A DNA stretch of 37,160 nucleotides from an uncultured Pseudanabaenaceae cyanobacterium (GCA_938002085.1 CALLAT010000170.1:1-37160), one strand, 5' to 3'. Numbered from the stretch's first letter, positions 1 to 8,284 are shown. Program-made: numbers and translations. The notes: generated from the letters alone by a model not told the origin.

Positions 1-126
1 GAGTCAGCTATTAAGCAAATTAGTCGTCGGGTCAAAATCTCGGGAGCTCAGTGGGAGGCCAAAAATGTACCTCAAGTTCTCGCACATCGCACTGCTTATC
101 TCAACGAACTATTATTCTTCTCATAA
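1..126 (+). CDS. Transposase C-terminal fragment (ISKra4-like), cut by the window edge
   Basis: An open frame runs from base 1 to a TAA at 124-126 and encodes 41 residues. It contains KISGAQWEAKNVPQVLAHR, a pattern I associate with the C-terminus of ISKra4-family transposases common in cyanobacteria. The start lies outside the window, so it is impossible to tell whether the gene is intact. Directly after the stop, GGTGACATGCTCCCA (126-140) looks like the terminal inverted repeat of such elements, which would place the right end of the element there. The family assignment comes from remembered motif similarity, not a database search. The following 100 bp up to the sirtuin gene show nothing recognisable. 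Confidence 0.55.
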   Translation, partial: ESAIKQISRRVKISGAQWEAKNVPQVLAHRTAYLNELLFFS

Positions 127-248
127 GGTGACATGCTCCCACTGCCCTCTCTCTATCCTTCGTTGATAGACGGTGCAGACACAGCTGAGATTCTAGCTTG
201 GGTACTCTAATACTTAGCGATTACCTAGCCATCCGACTTTGATTCTCT

Positions 249-998
249 ATGCTTGAAGAAGCGCCGAGCTCTAGAACTTTCTCCTTTGCTCAATACCGTA
301 AGATTGTTGTCTTAACAGGTGCTGGAATCTCAGTGGCATCTGGTATTCGTCCGTTTCGAGGTGAAGGAGGGCTCCAGGAAGAAATTGATCTCCAAGCCCA
401 TTCAGATGCCTCGAGTCTGAAGACCCACCCAGCAGCAATCTGGACACTGTATGGCGGTTTAAGACGGCAGCTCAGGCTTGCCCAACCCAATCCAGCTCAC
501 ATCGCTCTTGCACAGTTTGAGAAGCAACTGTTAGCCGGGCAGCAATTCACGCTCATCACCCAAAACGTAGATGGGCTACATCAACAAGCAGGTAGTTGCA
601 ATGTCGTCGAGCTCCACGGTACGGCCAAACGCACTCGATGCAGCAATCCTGAATGCTCCCTGGAGTCCTACCCAGATCTTGAGCCCCATGACAAATCGCT
701 GCCCTTCTGCCCCGTCTGTAGGTCTGTACTGCGCCCTGACTTAGTCTTGTTCAGCGAGATGATCTCAGTCGAAGCTGAATGGAGAGCCAAGCAAGCACTT
801 CGAGATTGCGATTTATTCATCGCCATTGGTACTTCTGGAACGGTTTCTCCAGCCGCAAACTTCGTTAGGTCAGCAGATTACGCTGGAGCCAGAACCATTT
901 TGCTCAATTGGGAACCGATGACTCCCCAAAATCCCTACTTCAAAGAGGAGCACCTTGGTCGTGCAGAGGAGCTGGTTCCTAAAAGTAGCTTGATTTGA
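249..998 (+). CDS. cobB: Sir2-family NAD-dependent protein deacylase (CobB-like)
   Basis: This 249-residue protein has the whole sirtuin signature. The NAD-binding GAGIS is at residues 24-28 followed by SGIRPFRG, TQNVDGLH is at 104-111, and the catalytic histidine is in ELHG (121-124). Four cysteines (131, 136, 154, 157) form the structural zinc site, and IGTSGTVSPAANF is the cofactor-binding Rossmann segment. Sirtuins remove acyl groups from lysines with NAD+, giving O-acyl-ADP-ribose and nicotinamide, and act in the cytoplasm. The Tyr of the class III Y-x-x-R motif is present (Y68), but the expected Arg is a Leu (L71), so acyl preference is uncertain. The length is normal for a bacterial sirtuin. 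The gene stands alone and is convergent with the cellulose synthase gene. No clear Shine-Dalgarno sequence precedes the ATG. Confidence 0.93.
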   Translation: MLEEAPSSRTFSFAQYRKIVVLTGAGISVASGIRPFRGEGGLQEEIDLQAHSDASSLKTHPAAIWTLYGGLRRQLRLAQPNPAHIALAQFEKQLLAGQQFTLITQNVDGLHQQAGSCNVVELHGTAKRTRCSNPECSLESYPDLEPHDKSLPFCPVCRSVLRPDLVLFSEMISVEAEWRAKQALRDCDLFIAIGTSGTVSPAANFVRSADYAGARTILLNWEPMTPQNPYFKEEHLGRAEELVPKSSLI

Positions 999-1125
999 TT
1001 TAGGTGCCTCAGGGGCTCGCAGCAGTGGGAATATCTCATCCCTAAGCAAGAGAAGAAAGGTCAAGCTTGGGGTCGATTTAAGCACAATCTAAATACAGGG
1101 GATGATCTGCTGACATTTTTAGACG

Positions 1126-3414
1126 TTATCCCTGGGCTAGCTTAATGGCCTTGACTTTGGTGTTGCGAGTGAGGAATTTGGGTTGCAACAGCACCTTAAA
1201 CAGCAACAAGATAGAGCGCAATTCCCCTGGCGAGTTCCAGCGCTTCCATTGGCCCGGTCGGCAAAATAGGAGCTCTACTAAGCGCCGCTCTTGCTCCAGG
1301 CTCAGCGCTGAAAATTGCACTTGCACTTGAGGAAACTGGCGTTCGCTCGTCTCCGGCGGCAACACTGCCACAAGCTTTCCAGGCAGCTCCAACCCCGCTT
1401 CAGCAATGGTGAGCTGAACAGGCCCTTGCAATAAGCTTTGGGCTAAACCATCAGCTTGGGTGAGTTCTAGTTGGGCACCCGCTTCAGACATCATCGTGGT
1501 CACCCCCCAATGCTCCTGGCGGCTGCCGTCCGCTCCGGTGAATTCCAGCTTGCCAATGCGGCGCAGATCAAACCAGGCATTGGCATCGGTGCGGGGTACG
1601 TCCAGCATCACGAGCAGGGCAATGCCTACCATCATTAGGTTGTAGAAGCTCCACACCCAGCCTAGGCCTAACCCTTTGAAATGGCCTGACCAATTTTCAG
1701 CCATGAGGCATTGGGCTATATTTTGCCAAAGGCTTAGGGCGGTGAGACCAAACAGGATGAGCAAAGGCCAGGCTAAACGCCAGTTGAACGTGAAGCGATC
1801 GCTAGCGGTCCCTTTAGGCGTCACGGTAAAGCCCTTGGAAAAAGGATTGAGCAGCGAGGTAATCACCGTCAGGGCCAGGGGAAACACCAAAACTAGAGAG
1901 TAAACATCGGAAAGCAGGGCCGATCGCGAACGGTGATTCAACCAAGCAAACACCGTAATTTGAATCAGGTAATAGGGCAGGAAGAAATACATCAACTCCT
2001 GGGCATTGGCCCGCAGGGGAATAACCCCCAAAAAGGAGTAAGTCAGAGGCATCAGCAGAAAATAAGCCCGAGCCAAGGCCGTAAACCAGTGGAGAATGCC
2101 CTCTAAATGTCCCAACCGCTGAATGGGAGTCAACCCTTTAATCGTCAACGGGTTCGTGCGAATGAAGAAGGCCTGGAGCGTTCCCTGAGCCCAGCGCAAT
2201 CGCTGGGTGGCTTGGGCCGCGATGCTTTCTGCAGCAAGGCCTGCACTCAGTTTCTCTTCCAGATAAATTACCTTGTAGCCCTGGGAGGCCAGATTAATCG
2301 CTGTGAAATAATCTTCGCTGAGGGATTCAGTGACAAAGCCTCCCGTGGCCTCCAAAGCAGTCCGACGAACGACAAAAGAAGTTCCTGCACAAACCACACT
2401 GCCCGCCGCATCGCGCATGGGCTGAATCTGGCGATAGAAGACTTCTTCTTCCGGGGTGAGGATGTTTTCGAGGCCCAGGTTGCGAGCAATGGGGTCAGCG
2501 TTGTAGAAGCTTTGGGGCGTTTGCACTAAAGCAATTTCAGGGTCTTGGAAGAAGCCGACGGTGCGCTGGAGAAAGTTGGTAGTGGGGATGAAGTCGGCGT
2601 CGAAGTTGACGATTAGTTCGGCGTTGCTGCGGGCGATCGCGTAGTTCAAGTTCCCCGCTTTAGCATGGTCATTGTTCGGTCGAGTGCGATACTCACAGCC
2701 CAGTTGCTGGGCCAGGGCCTGAATCTCAGGGCGGCGGGTGTCGTCGAGCAGATAAATCGTTTTGCGAGCATAGTCCATGGCCTGACAGCCAATGATCGTG
2801 CGCCGCAGGATGAAGGTCGGTTCGTTGTAGGTGGGGATAAAGACATCGACGCTGGGCTGATATGCACCACTAGCAACGGCTTGGTTGACTTGATCCGCTT
2901 GACGGCGGCGATCGCGCACCTTCAACAACAGCACCAGCTGAATCACATTGGCAGACAGACCAAACAGTTCCATCAGCAACAAACCAATGCTCAGACTAGA
3001 CGTCAGCCAGCCATCCGTGAGGTTAAGGCTAGAAAAAATCCGCCAGGTCAAATACCGCCCCAGCAACACCAGCAGCATCGTAATCACCACCGTTCGAGAC
3101 CAGGGCCTGGGTTCCGGCGATAAACGGCGAGTAATGATCATCGTGGCAATCAGCAGCGCCACCGTAGGCACCAGCAAGTAATGCCCCGCCACCATGGGCA
3201 CCTCCAGCCAGAGAGGCGGATTGCCCAGCATCGTAAAGAGTTGACCCGTGACCGTACCAAATTCGCCTTTGCGCAGCAGCCAGCCGCTGCTCACCGCCAG
3301 GGTGAGTAACACAATCACCCCCAGCCCCAGGACAGAGCGTTGACGCACAGAAGGACTCTTCCGACCTTGGATAGAGTTCTGATTCAATGAGGGCTTTGGC
3401 GGCGAAACAGTCAT
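1126..3414 (-). CDS. bcsA: Cellulose synthase catalytic subunit (BcsA-like, family GT2)
   Basis: This inner-membrane processive glycosyltransferase should polymerise UDP-glucose into cellulose and extrude the chain. The 762-residue product starts with several membrane segments (about 30-165). A GT2 domain follows with the D,D,D,QxxRW set: DD (224-225), DAD (272-274), SED (366-368) and QRLRW (404-408). More membrane helices and the gating-loop motif FTVTPKG (529-535) come next. The C-terminal region sits where BcsA has its PilZ c-di-GMP sensor, but the RxxxR motif is absent and only the Ser and Gly of DxSxxG remain (MMSEAG, 641-646). I chose the ATG at 3414; an in-frame TTG at 3447 would add 11 residues. 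No bcsB or bcsC is nearby, as is usual for cyanobacterial systems. A GH8 endoglucanase lies 2.9 kb upstream on the other strand. Confidence 0.92.
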   Translation of the reverse strand: MTVSPPKPSLNQNSIQGRKSPSVRQRSVLGLGVIVLLTLAVSSGWLLRKGEFGTVTGQLFTMLGNPPLWLEVPMVAGHYLLVPTVALLIATMIITRRLSPEPRPWSRTVVITMLLVLLGRYLTWRIFSSLNLTDGWLTSSLSIGLLLMELFGLSANVIQLVLLLKVRDRRRQADQVNQAVASGAYQPSVDVFIPTYNEPTFILRRTIIGCQAMDYARKTIYLLDDTRRPEIQALAQQLGCEYRTRPNNDHAKAGNLNYAIARSNAELIVNFDADFIPTTNFLQRTVGFFQDPEIALVQTPQSFYNADPIARNLGLENILTPEEEVFYRQIQPMRDAAGSVVCAGTSFVVRRTALEATGGFVTESLSEDYFTAINLASQGYKVIYLEEKLSAGLAAESIAAQATQRLRWAQGTLQAFFIRTNPLTIKGLTPIQRLGHLEGILHWFTALARAYFLLMPLTYSFLGVIPLRANAQELMYFFLPYYLIQITVFAWLNHRSRSALLSDVYSLVLVFPLALTVITSLLNPFSKGFTVTPKGTASDRFTFNWRLAWPLLILFGLTALSLWQNIAQCLMAENWSGHFKGLGLGWVWSFYNLMMVGIALLVMLDVPRTDANAWFDLRRIGKLEFTGADGSRQEHWGVTTMMSEAGAQLELTQADGLAQSLLQGPVQLTIAEAGLELPGKLVAVLPPETSERQFPQVQVQFSALSLEQERRLVELLFCRPGQWKRWNSPGELRSILLLFKVLLQPKFLTRNTKVKAIKLAQG

Positions 3415-3806
3415 GGCAAAGTCACTGAACGGGAAAGCAGTTGGCAATTTGGAATGACATGGACGTCAGTCTCAATCGCGTAATGGCTGCTCCTAACCTG
3501 CCATAACCTGAGGGGGTTAAACCGTTGTGGGCGAAACGATGACTGTTGAGCGATCGCCAAAACCACCTCAGACCGAAGCTTCCCAGCCTAACTGAGGATT
3601 ATCTGAGAGTCTCCTAAACCCTCCCCCTCACAACTCAAAGTCAAGCTTCAGGAAGCTATTAAGTCTCCCTAATCCAATCCCCAATTGCTGTAGCTAATGT
3701 AGTAATCAAGCGCCAAGGAAACGTTCACCTCACCCGAATGCCCTTGAAACGCTTCAGCAAAGACCAGCCTTTGCTACAACACAAAACACTCAAGGACCTC
3801 CTCACC

Positions 3807-4271
3807 ATGCAACGCTCCTCCTTCTTCGCCACCGCCGCTGCCACCGCTGTCATCACCCTGGGTGCCTTTGGCCTCGTCTCCGCCCCTGGTCAAACCCAGT
3901 CCGTTCCATCCCGCAAAGCCCAGCCCCAACTCATTGCCAATGCTTCCGTAGCCCAATCCGGCCAGTTCGTCACCGCAGAACATGAAACCCAAGGCAATGC
4001 CCGCATCGTCACCGAGAATGGCCAACGCTATCTAGAATTTGACGCTGCTTTCCGCAGCGATGACGGCCCCGATTTGTTCGTCCTGCTCCACCGTGAAGCG
4101 ACCCCCACCAACTATAAGAATGGAGACTTCGTTCGCCTCGGTCGCCTGCAAACCACCAGCGGCAAGCAACGCTACGCCATCCCTGCTGATGTCTCTGTGA
4201 ATGAGTTCAAATCTGCTGTGATCTGGTGCCGCGCCTTCAATGCAACCTTTGGTTTCGCACCCTTGGGCTAG
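3807..4271 (+). CDS. Exported DM13-domain protein
   Basis: The product has about 154 residues and starts MQRSSFFATAAATAVITLG, an N-terminal signal peptide. A DM13 domain fills the rest, with the typical features DGPDLFVLL and a C-terminal VIWCRAFNATFGFA containing the conserved cysteine. DM13 domains are predicted to be extracytoplasmic redox or cytochrome-like modules, but the biochemical role is not established. The start at 3807 is preferred over the upstream in-frame ATG at 3738 because AAGGA lies 10-15 bases before it and because it puts the signal peptide at the terminus. The gene is transcribed divergently from cellulose synthase across roughly 390 bp. It is followed 60-90 bp later by a DUF4079 gene on the same strand, probably in the same transcript. 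Confidence 0.82.
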   Translation: MQRSSFFATAAATAVITLGAFGLVSAPGQTQSVPSRKAQPQLIANASVAQSGQFVTAEHETQGNARIVTENGQRYLEFDAAFRSDDGPDLFVLLHREATPTNYKNGDFVRLGRLQTTSGKQRYAIPADVSVNEFKSAVIWCRAFNATFGFAPLG

Positions 4272-4357
4272 GAATGCCTTCGCGGTAATTTGAAGATCTG
4301 GGCAGCTCTGGTTCTAACCCTGCCCTTCCCATGCTGATCTCCCCTAAGCTTCTTGCG

Positions 4358-5077
4358 ATGAACACTATCGACTGGCTCCGCCTCGTCCACCCCACCCTAG
4401 CGATCGTCTTTGTCTTCCCCCTCATGGGCATCGTCGTCAACTACGCCATGCAAACCCGGCAAAGACGACTCCAGCTAGTCGAGGCAAAAGCCCAGAAGGC
4501 TGAGGGAGGCACCCCTAAAAAGTCGAAGATTCCAGCCACCGTCGGCGCAGAGCATGTCAACATTGGCCGTTGGCTGACGGGTTCGGTAGTCGGTGTGTCA
4601 TTGCTAGGCCTGGCGCACCCCATTATCAAGACCATCATCAAGGCAGAGACCTGGAGCCGAGATCCTTTTCAGGTGGTGTTTATTGCGGCGATGTTCGTCC
4701 TTACCATCGCCACCTTAGCCTGCCTCTACCGCTCCCAGGGCAAGATTCAGCGCATCATCTTCGCGACGCTCCCCAGTGCTGGTCTGATCATTTTGGGCCT
4801 GCAGGATGGTGTGTTTCGCCGCACCAATGAATGGTTCTTCTCTCACTATTACTACGGCATCGTCGCTGCCCTGCTGATGATTGCCTCCCTGGCGATCTTG
4901 CCAGAGATCTACCGCTCCTTAACCTGGCGAAAAGTTCATATCACTCTGAATATCCTGGCGCTCCTGCTATTCCTGGGGCAAGGCATCACTGGCACCCGAG
5001 ATTTACTCGAAATCCCCGTGAGCTGGCAAGAACCTGCCGTTTATAGCTGTGACTTCGCCAATAAGGTCTGTAATTAA
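4358..5077 (+). CDS. DUF4079 multi-pass membrane protein
   Basis: A hydrophobic protein of about 239 residues with roughly six membrane helices. It begins NTIDWLRLVHPTLAIVFVF, has a basic cytoplasmic loop (QTRQRRLQ to KKSKIP), then an ISRWLTGS-like segment and further helices. It resembles the cyanobacterial DUF4079 family, whose function is unknown; some such families are related to cytochrome b561-type four-helix proteins. A histidine sits in the first helix (VHPTLA) and others near helix ends (AHPIIK), which would suit haem or metal binding, but this is inference. The start is ambiguous between 4331 and 4358. I chose 4358 because family members usually begin close to the first helix. The gene follows the DM13 gene and ends before a strong terminator hairpin. 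Confidence 0.72.
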   Translation: MNTIDWLRLVHPTLAIVFVFPLMGIVVNYAMQTRQRRLQLVEAKAQKAEGGTPKKSKIPATVGAEHVNIGRWLTGSVVGVSLLGLAHPIIKTIIKAETWSRDPFQVVFIAAMFVLTIATLACLYRSQGKIQRIIFATLPSAGLIILGLQDGVFRRTNEWFFSHYYYGIVAALLMIASLAILPEIYRSLTWRKVHITLNILALLLFLGQGITGTRDLLEIPVSWQEPAVYSCDFANKVCN

Positions 5078-5216
5078 TCCTATCTAGAGGGTAGGCGAGC
5101 TTAAGGTGCTAGTTGTAGGAGCCTAGACACTGTGATCGAGATCGTTCCTCTCTGTTTATTCTCCCCAAATCGCGGGAATCATAAAGACAATCAATTGTTT
5201 TTTAAATTCCTTTTTT

Positions 5217-5259
5217 AATAAATAGGCCCACCCAATCTAATTGGGTGGGCCTATTTATT
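5217..5259. terminator. Bidirectional intrinsic terminator
   Basis: A perfect 19-bp stem (arms 5217-5235 and 5241-5259) with a 5-nt loop contains GGCCCACCC/GGGTGGGCC. T-rich stretches flank it on both strands: TTTATTT at the right end, and AATAAA with poly-T on the left. It lies between the convergent DUF4079 (+) and DUF4332 (-) genes and can serve both. Confidence 0.9.
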
Positions 5260-5264
5260 TGGGC

Positions 5265-5696
5265 TTACCCTTGCCAAGGCGGCAATTGCTTCGCCCGTAC
5301 TATCCACTGCGCCACCTGGCTCGCCGTGGGCGTCAAATCGCGCCGCTGCAAATTCGCCACATAGAGCCGCATCACTTGGGGATGCAACCGATGGGCCGAG
5401 GCTCCCGCCAGCATCCCCACTGAAGCAATGCCACTGTGCAACAGCAAGCCGCAATAGTCACAGCCCACCCCCGGCACCCGCGCTAAATCCGCCAAGGCCG
5501 CCCACTTGCCCACGTACTTGAGATGCAAGCCTAATTTTTGACTAAAGGCCTGTCGCTGGGCAGGTTTCTGGGTCTGCCCTAGCAGGTCTGCCGTTGAAAC
5601 AATCCCCGCGTCCTGTAATTTCTTCAACTCCACGGCACTTAGCCCTGGCAATTGTTCAATCGGCCAGCTTTGCGATCTAACCAAAGAATCTGCCAT
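5265..5696 (-). CDS. DUF4332 helix-hairpin-helix protein
   Basis: A 143-residue soluble protein that resembles DUF4332, a family built of helix-hairpin-helix units. Visible repeats are LPGLSAVELKKLQDAGIVSTADLL near the N-terminus and LARVPGVGCDYCGLLLHSGIASVGMLA in the middle. Both follow the pattern 'x-P-G-hydrophobic ... L ... G-I-x-S/T' seen in non-specific nucleic-acid or protein interaction modules. Function is unknown. The start ATG at 5696 is chosen because GAGGGGAG sits five bases before it on the coding strand; longer in-frame extensions lack this and have unnatural composition. The gene is monocistronic and convergent with the DUF4079 gene. Confidence 0.78.
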   Translation of the reverse strand: MADSLVRSQSWPIEQLPGLSAVELKKLQDAGIVSTADLLGQTQKPAQRQAFSQKLGLHLKYVGKWAALADLARVPGVGCDYCGLLLHSGIASVGMLAGASAHRLHPQVMRLYVANLQRRDLTPTASQVAQWIVRAKQLPPWQG

Positions 5697-6285
5697 CTCA
5701 CTCCCCTCGCAATACACCAAGCAAACCAAAGATTTACCCATTGGGCTTCGCCCAAGTTCGCGCCTTCTCCCAGGCAAACCAAGCACCTAAAACTATCCTA
5801 GAGGTTGTTTGATAATTCGGCTCAGCATCAGGGTTAATGACCTTCTACGAGGCTTCGGAGGGTTACTTCTCCATCGATTTACCTCCTCGCAGGTCCAAAG
5901 CACCAGCTCAATCGCTTTATCAAACGACCTCTAACGCTCTCAACCCAGCTCGTTTCCAGGAAAAATTCGCATTTCCCAGGAATGCCCCTTCCCCCCACTG
6001 TAGACATCCATAGCTCGCATAGAGTCAAAGAGGTCATGGGAAACGGCAGTGGCCCCCGAATCATTTCAAAGGGTTACTGCCGGACCTACTTCAAAAATTT
6101 TCCACAGTTTTTCCAACTCAATGTCCTCGCGCCATATCAGCGAGCCATTGGCAACCTTGATGCTGCGACATACGCATCAAGACCAGATAAATTTCCGGCT
6201 CCGCTGGAACGATGTCAGAAGTGTAACCATCATAGAACTGTAATCCTGGGCAACACCCAGACCTTACTTCTGGAGCTGCTGAACG
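5697..6285. other. Gene-poor interval holding a MITE-like element
   Basis: No credible coding sequence was found between the DUF4332 gene and the GH8 gene. Apart from the MITE-like element at 5799-5933, the right part (5934-6285) should carry the promoter and leader of the endoglucanase gene, but I cannot point to specific promoter boxes. Confidence 0.6.
5799..5933. mobile_element. Candidate 135-bp MITE with 16-bp terminal inverted repeats
   Basis: The left end TAGAGGTTGTTTGATA (5799-5814) and right end TATCAAACGACCTCTA (5918-5933) are inverted repeats matching at 15 of 16 positions. Each outer end is a TA dinucleotide, as expected for elements that duplicate TA on insertion (IS630/mariner-type). 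The 135-bp body has no open frame of useful length. Read on the minus strand, it contains a purine-rich AGGAGGTAAATCG followed by ATG and an early stop, so it may be an internally deleted IS end. The 13-nt core CAAACGACCTCTA recurs at 24324-24336. A search for further copies would decide. Confidence 0.6.
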
Positions 6286-7575
6286 ATGGTATCGCGACTG
6301 GCATCACGGCAATGGGCCGTCTACTTACTCATCGGTGCAACCTGCCTAGGGCTGCTGCCGCCCAGTGCCACAGCCCAGCCCGGTTTGCCTCCTCCACCTG
6401 TCCTGCCGCCCAATAGCGGTGGTGGCTCTATTACAGTCCCTGGCTCTCCTCTTAACGCCAGCCCTCCCCAGGCACCTAGCTGTCCTCAAGTTGCTGACAC
6501 TGACTTAAAACTAGTCTCCTCTTCCGCCAACGCATCTTTGCTCAAGCGCAGCTGGAAAGCCTATGGCGATCGCTTCATCCACCCCGACGGCTACGTCATC
6601 GACTACAAAGCCGTAGACCAGCGCACCACCTCCGAAGGCCAGGCCTATGCCATGCTGCGGGCGGTGATGATTAACGACCAAGCCACCTTCGATAAAACCC
6701 TGGCCTGGGCCGAAGCGAATCTAGACCGTCCTGGGGATAGCCTCTGGTCCTGGCATTGGAACACTGCCAGCGGCATTCAAGATCCTCACTTTGCGACGGA
6801 TTCTGATGTAGATGCCATTACAGCGCTGATTTTTGCAGCGCGGCGTTGGGACTGTCAGGCCTATGAGGACTTGGCGAAGCAGAAGCTGGATGATCTGTGG
6901 CGGTTAGCGATCGCGGATATCCAGGGCAAGCAGTTTTTGTTGCCGGGCGATCGCGCTGCCTTCCAAAAGCCAAACCAAGTCGTCGTTAACCCCTCATACT
7001 TCGCCCCCTACGCCTATCGCCTCTTTGCTCAGGTGGATCAAAAAAACAACTGGAATAGCCTCATCGGCGATGGCTATGGACTCCTAGACGACATTACCGC
7101 CTTCTCCTCTGCTGGCCTCCCTGCAGATTGGCTTGCCTTCAATCCTCAAACGGAGCAATTTGAGACACTCCCTCCAGGCCGACGCATTCAATCGGATTAC
7201 AGTTTTGATGCCTTCCGGGTCTGGTGGCGCGTGGGCCTAGATGCCAACTGGAACAACTCCGCTCCCGCCAAGGCTTATCTAAAAAAGCATTTGCCGACTT
7301 TGGCTGAGGATTGGCGAGAGGATAAAACCATTAAGGCTGTCATCAATCTCGATGGCGAAGACCAGGTGGAATATGAAGCTACGGCCCAGTACGCCATGCT
7401 TTATCCCGTCATGAAAATGGTGGATAGGACAGCGGCCTTTGAGATTTTTAAGGACAAGCTATTAGGAAACTACAGCAAGAGCCTTTGGGATGGTGAGGAT
7501 GCTTACTACACCAACAATCTGGCCTGGTTTGCCCTGCTTCCGCCCCAGGGGCCAAGGGAGTTGCTAAAACCATAA
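6286..7575 (+). CDS. bcsZ: Secreted glycoside hydrolase family 8 endoglucanase (BcsZ-like)
   Basis: The 429-residue protein has a signal peptide (about 1-30, ending SATAQ), a proline/glycine-rich linker (31-65) and a GH8 domain. The general acid appears to be E117 in TTSEGQAYAMLRA, with FATDSDVDAITAL at 169-181 as the substrate-binding aspartate region. D308 in SDYSFDAFRVWWR matches the catalytic base position of BcsZ. These enzymes cut beta-1,4-glucan. In cellulose-producing bacteria they are needed for normal extrusion or release of cellulose, and they act in the periplasm or outside the cell. The nearness of bcsA supports this role. The ORF opens in an unremarkable region without a strong ribosome-binding site. 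A hairpin at 7606-7640 ends transcription. Confidence 0.92.
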   Translation: MVSRLASRQWAVYLLIGATCLGLLPPSATAQPGLPPPPVLPPNSGGGSITVPGSPLNASPPQAPSCPQVADTDLKLVSSSANASLLKRSWKAYGDRFIHPDGYVIDYKAVDQRTTSEGQAYAMLRAVMINDQATFDKTLAWAEANLDRPGDSLWSWHWNTASGIQDPHFATDSDVDAITALIFAARRWDCQAYEDLAKQKLDDLWRLAIADIQGKQFLLPGDRAAFQKPNQVVVNPSYFAPYAYRLFAQVDQKNNWNSLIGDGYGLLDDITAFSSAGLPADWLAFNPQTEQFETLPPGRRIQSDYSFDAFRVWWRVGLDANWNNSAPAKAYLKKHLPTLAEDWREDKTIKAVINLDGEDQVEYEATAQYAMLYPVMKMVDRTAAFEIFKDKLLGNYSKSLWDGEDAYYTNNLAWFALLPPQGPRELLKP

Positions 7576-7605
7576 AGTCAAAGCGAGTGCTCATTTAGAA
7601 CTCCT

Positions 7606-7640
7606 TAAGTAAGCCTTCAATTATCTCGAAGGCTTACTTA
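7606..7640. terminator. Shared terminator hairpin overlapping the TPR gene's stop codon
   Basis: Perfect 13-bp arms TAAGTAAGCCTTC (7606-7618) and GAAGGCTTACTTA (7628-7640) surround a 9-nt loop. It lies between the convergent endoglucanase and TPR genes. The right arm includes the last two codons and the stop (7634-7636) of the TPR gene, so only the endoglucanase has the hairpin entirely outside its coding frame. The T-tract is weak. Confidence 0.65.
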
Positions 7641-8161
7641 GTTGCGAAGCCATCTGAGCTGCGTAGTCGCTCTAGCTCCGTCACCACGCCATCGCGAAAA
7701 ACGGCAGGCGTTCGAGAGTTGCAGAGCTGTAAGCTTTTTTCTAAGTCAGCGATCGCTCCCACTCGATCCCCAGCTCCATCCAGCTTCACCTTGGCCCGGC
7801 AAACATAGGCCGTTTCGTAGTCGGGACGCACTTGAATCGCTTGGTTGCAATCCTGCAATGCGGCCTCGAAGCGGCCCAGCGCGGCATGGGAATAGGCTCG
7901 GCACACCAATGCCTCAAGATGGCCGGGCTGACGCCGTAGGATTTTGCGGAACTGCGCGATCGCCCCCTCGTAATCCCCAGCCAGATGAAGCTTCTCTGCC
8001 TGTTTGAGTCTCTGCTGTACAGCATTCGCCTCCACGATCATTGTGGCAAACACAGATAGGGCCATGGCTCCCTTGGTGCTGCTTGATGGAGATTGATGCA
8101 GTTGAAACCCATTGAGCGCTAAAGAGCCATAAACCAAAAGGCGTAAAATCAGCAGCTTCAT
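7634..8161 (-). CDS. Small TPR-repeat protein with N-terminal membrane or signal segment
   Basis: A 175-residue protein. Residues 1-45 are hydrophobic (MKLLILRLLVYGSLALNG), consistent with a signal peptide or membrane anchor. Tetratricopeptide repeats follow: AEKLHLAGDYEGAIAQFRKI (55-74), LVCRAYSHAALGRFEAALQD (85-104) and a third around AYVCRAKVKLDG (118-145). TPR units are protein-protein interaction scaffolds; the partner is unknown. The frame stays open upstream to about 9022, but that part is antisense to uvrB and low-complexity, so I start at the ATG at 8161. It is divergent from uvrB, with 123 bp between the starts. Confidence 0.8.
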   Translation of the reverse strand: MKLLILRLLVYGSLALNGFQLHQSPSSSTKGAMALSVFATMIVEANAVQQRLKQAEKLHLAGDYEGAIAQFRKILRRQPGHLEALVCRAYSHAALGRFEAALQDCNQAIQVRPDYETAYVCRAKVKLDGAGDRVGAIADLEKSLQLCNSRTPAVFRDGVVTELERLRSSDGFATK

Positions 8162-8284
8162 ATTGCTCGACTCACTTAATCCCACCATCGACCTTAACGC
8201 TTTAGGCAGCCATCGCCTCAATTTGCCACAAGCCCTAAAATAAGAGCAGCGACTCAGCCCCTGCCATCCGCCTCCTGCTGCCCC

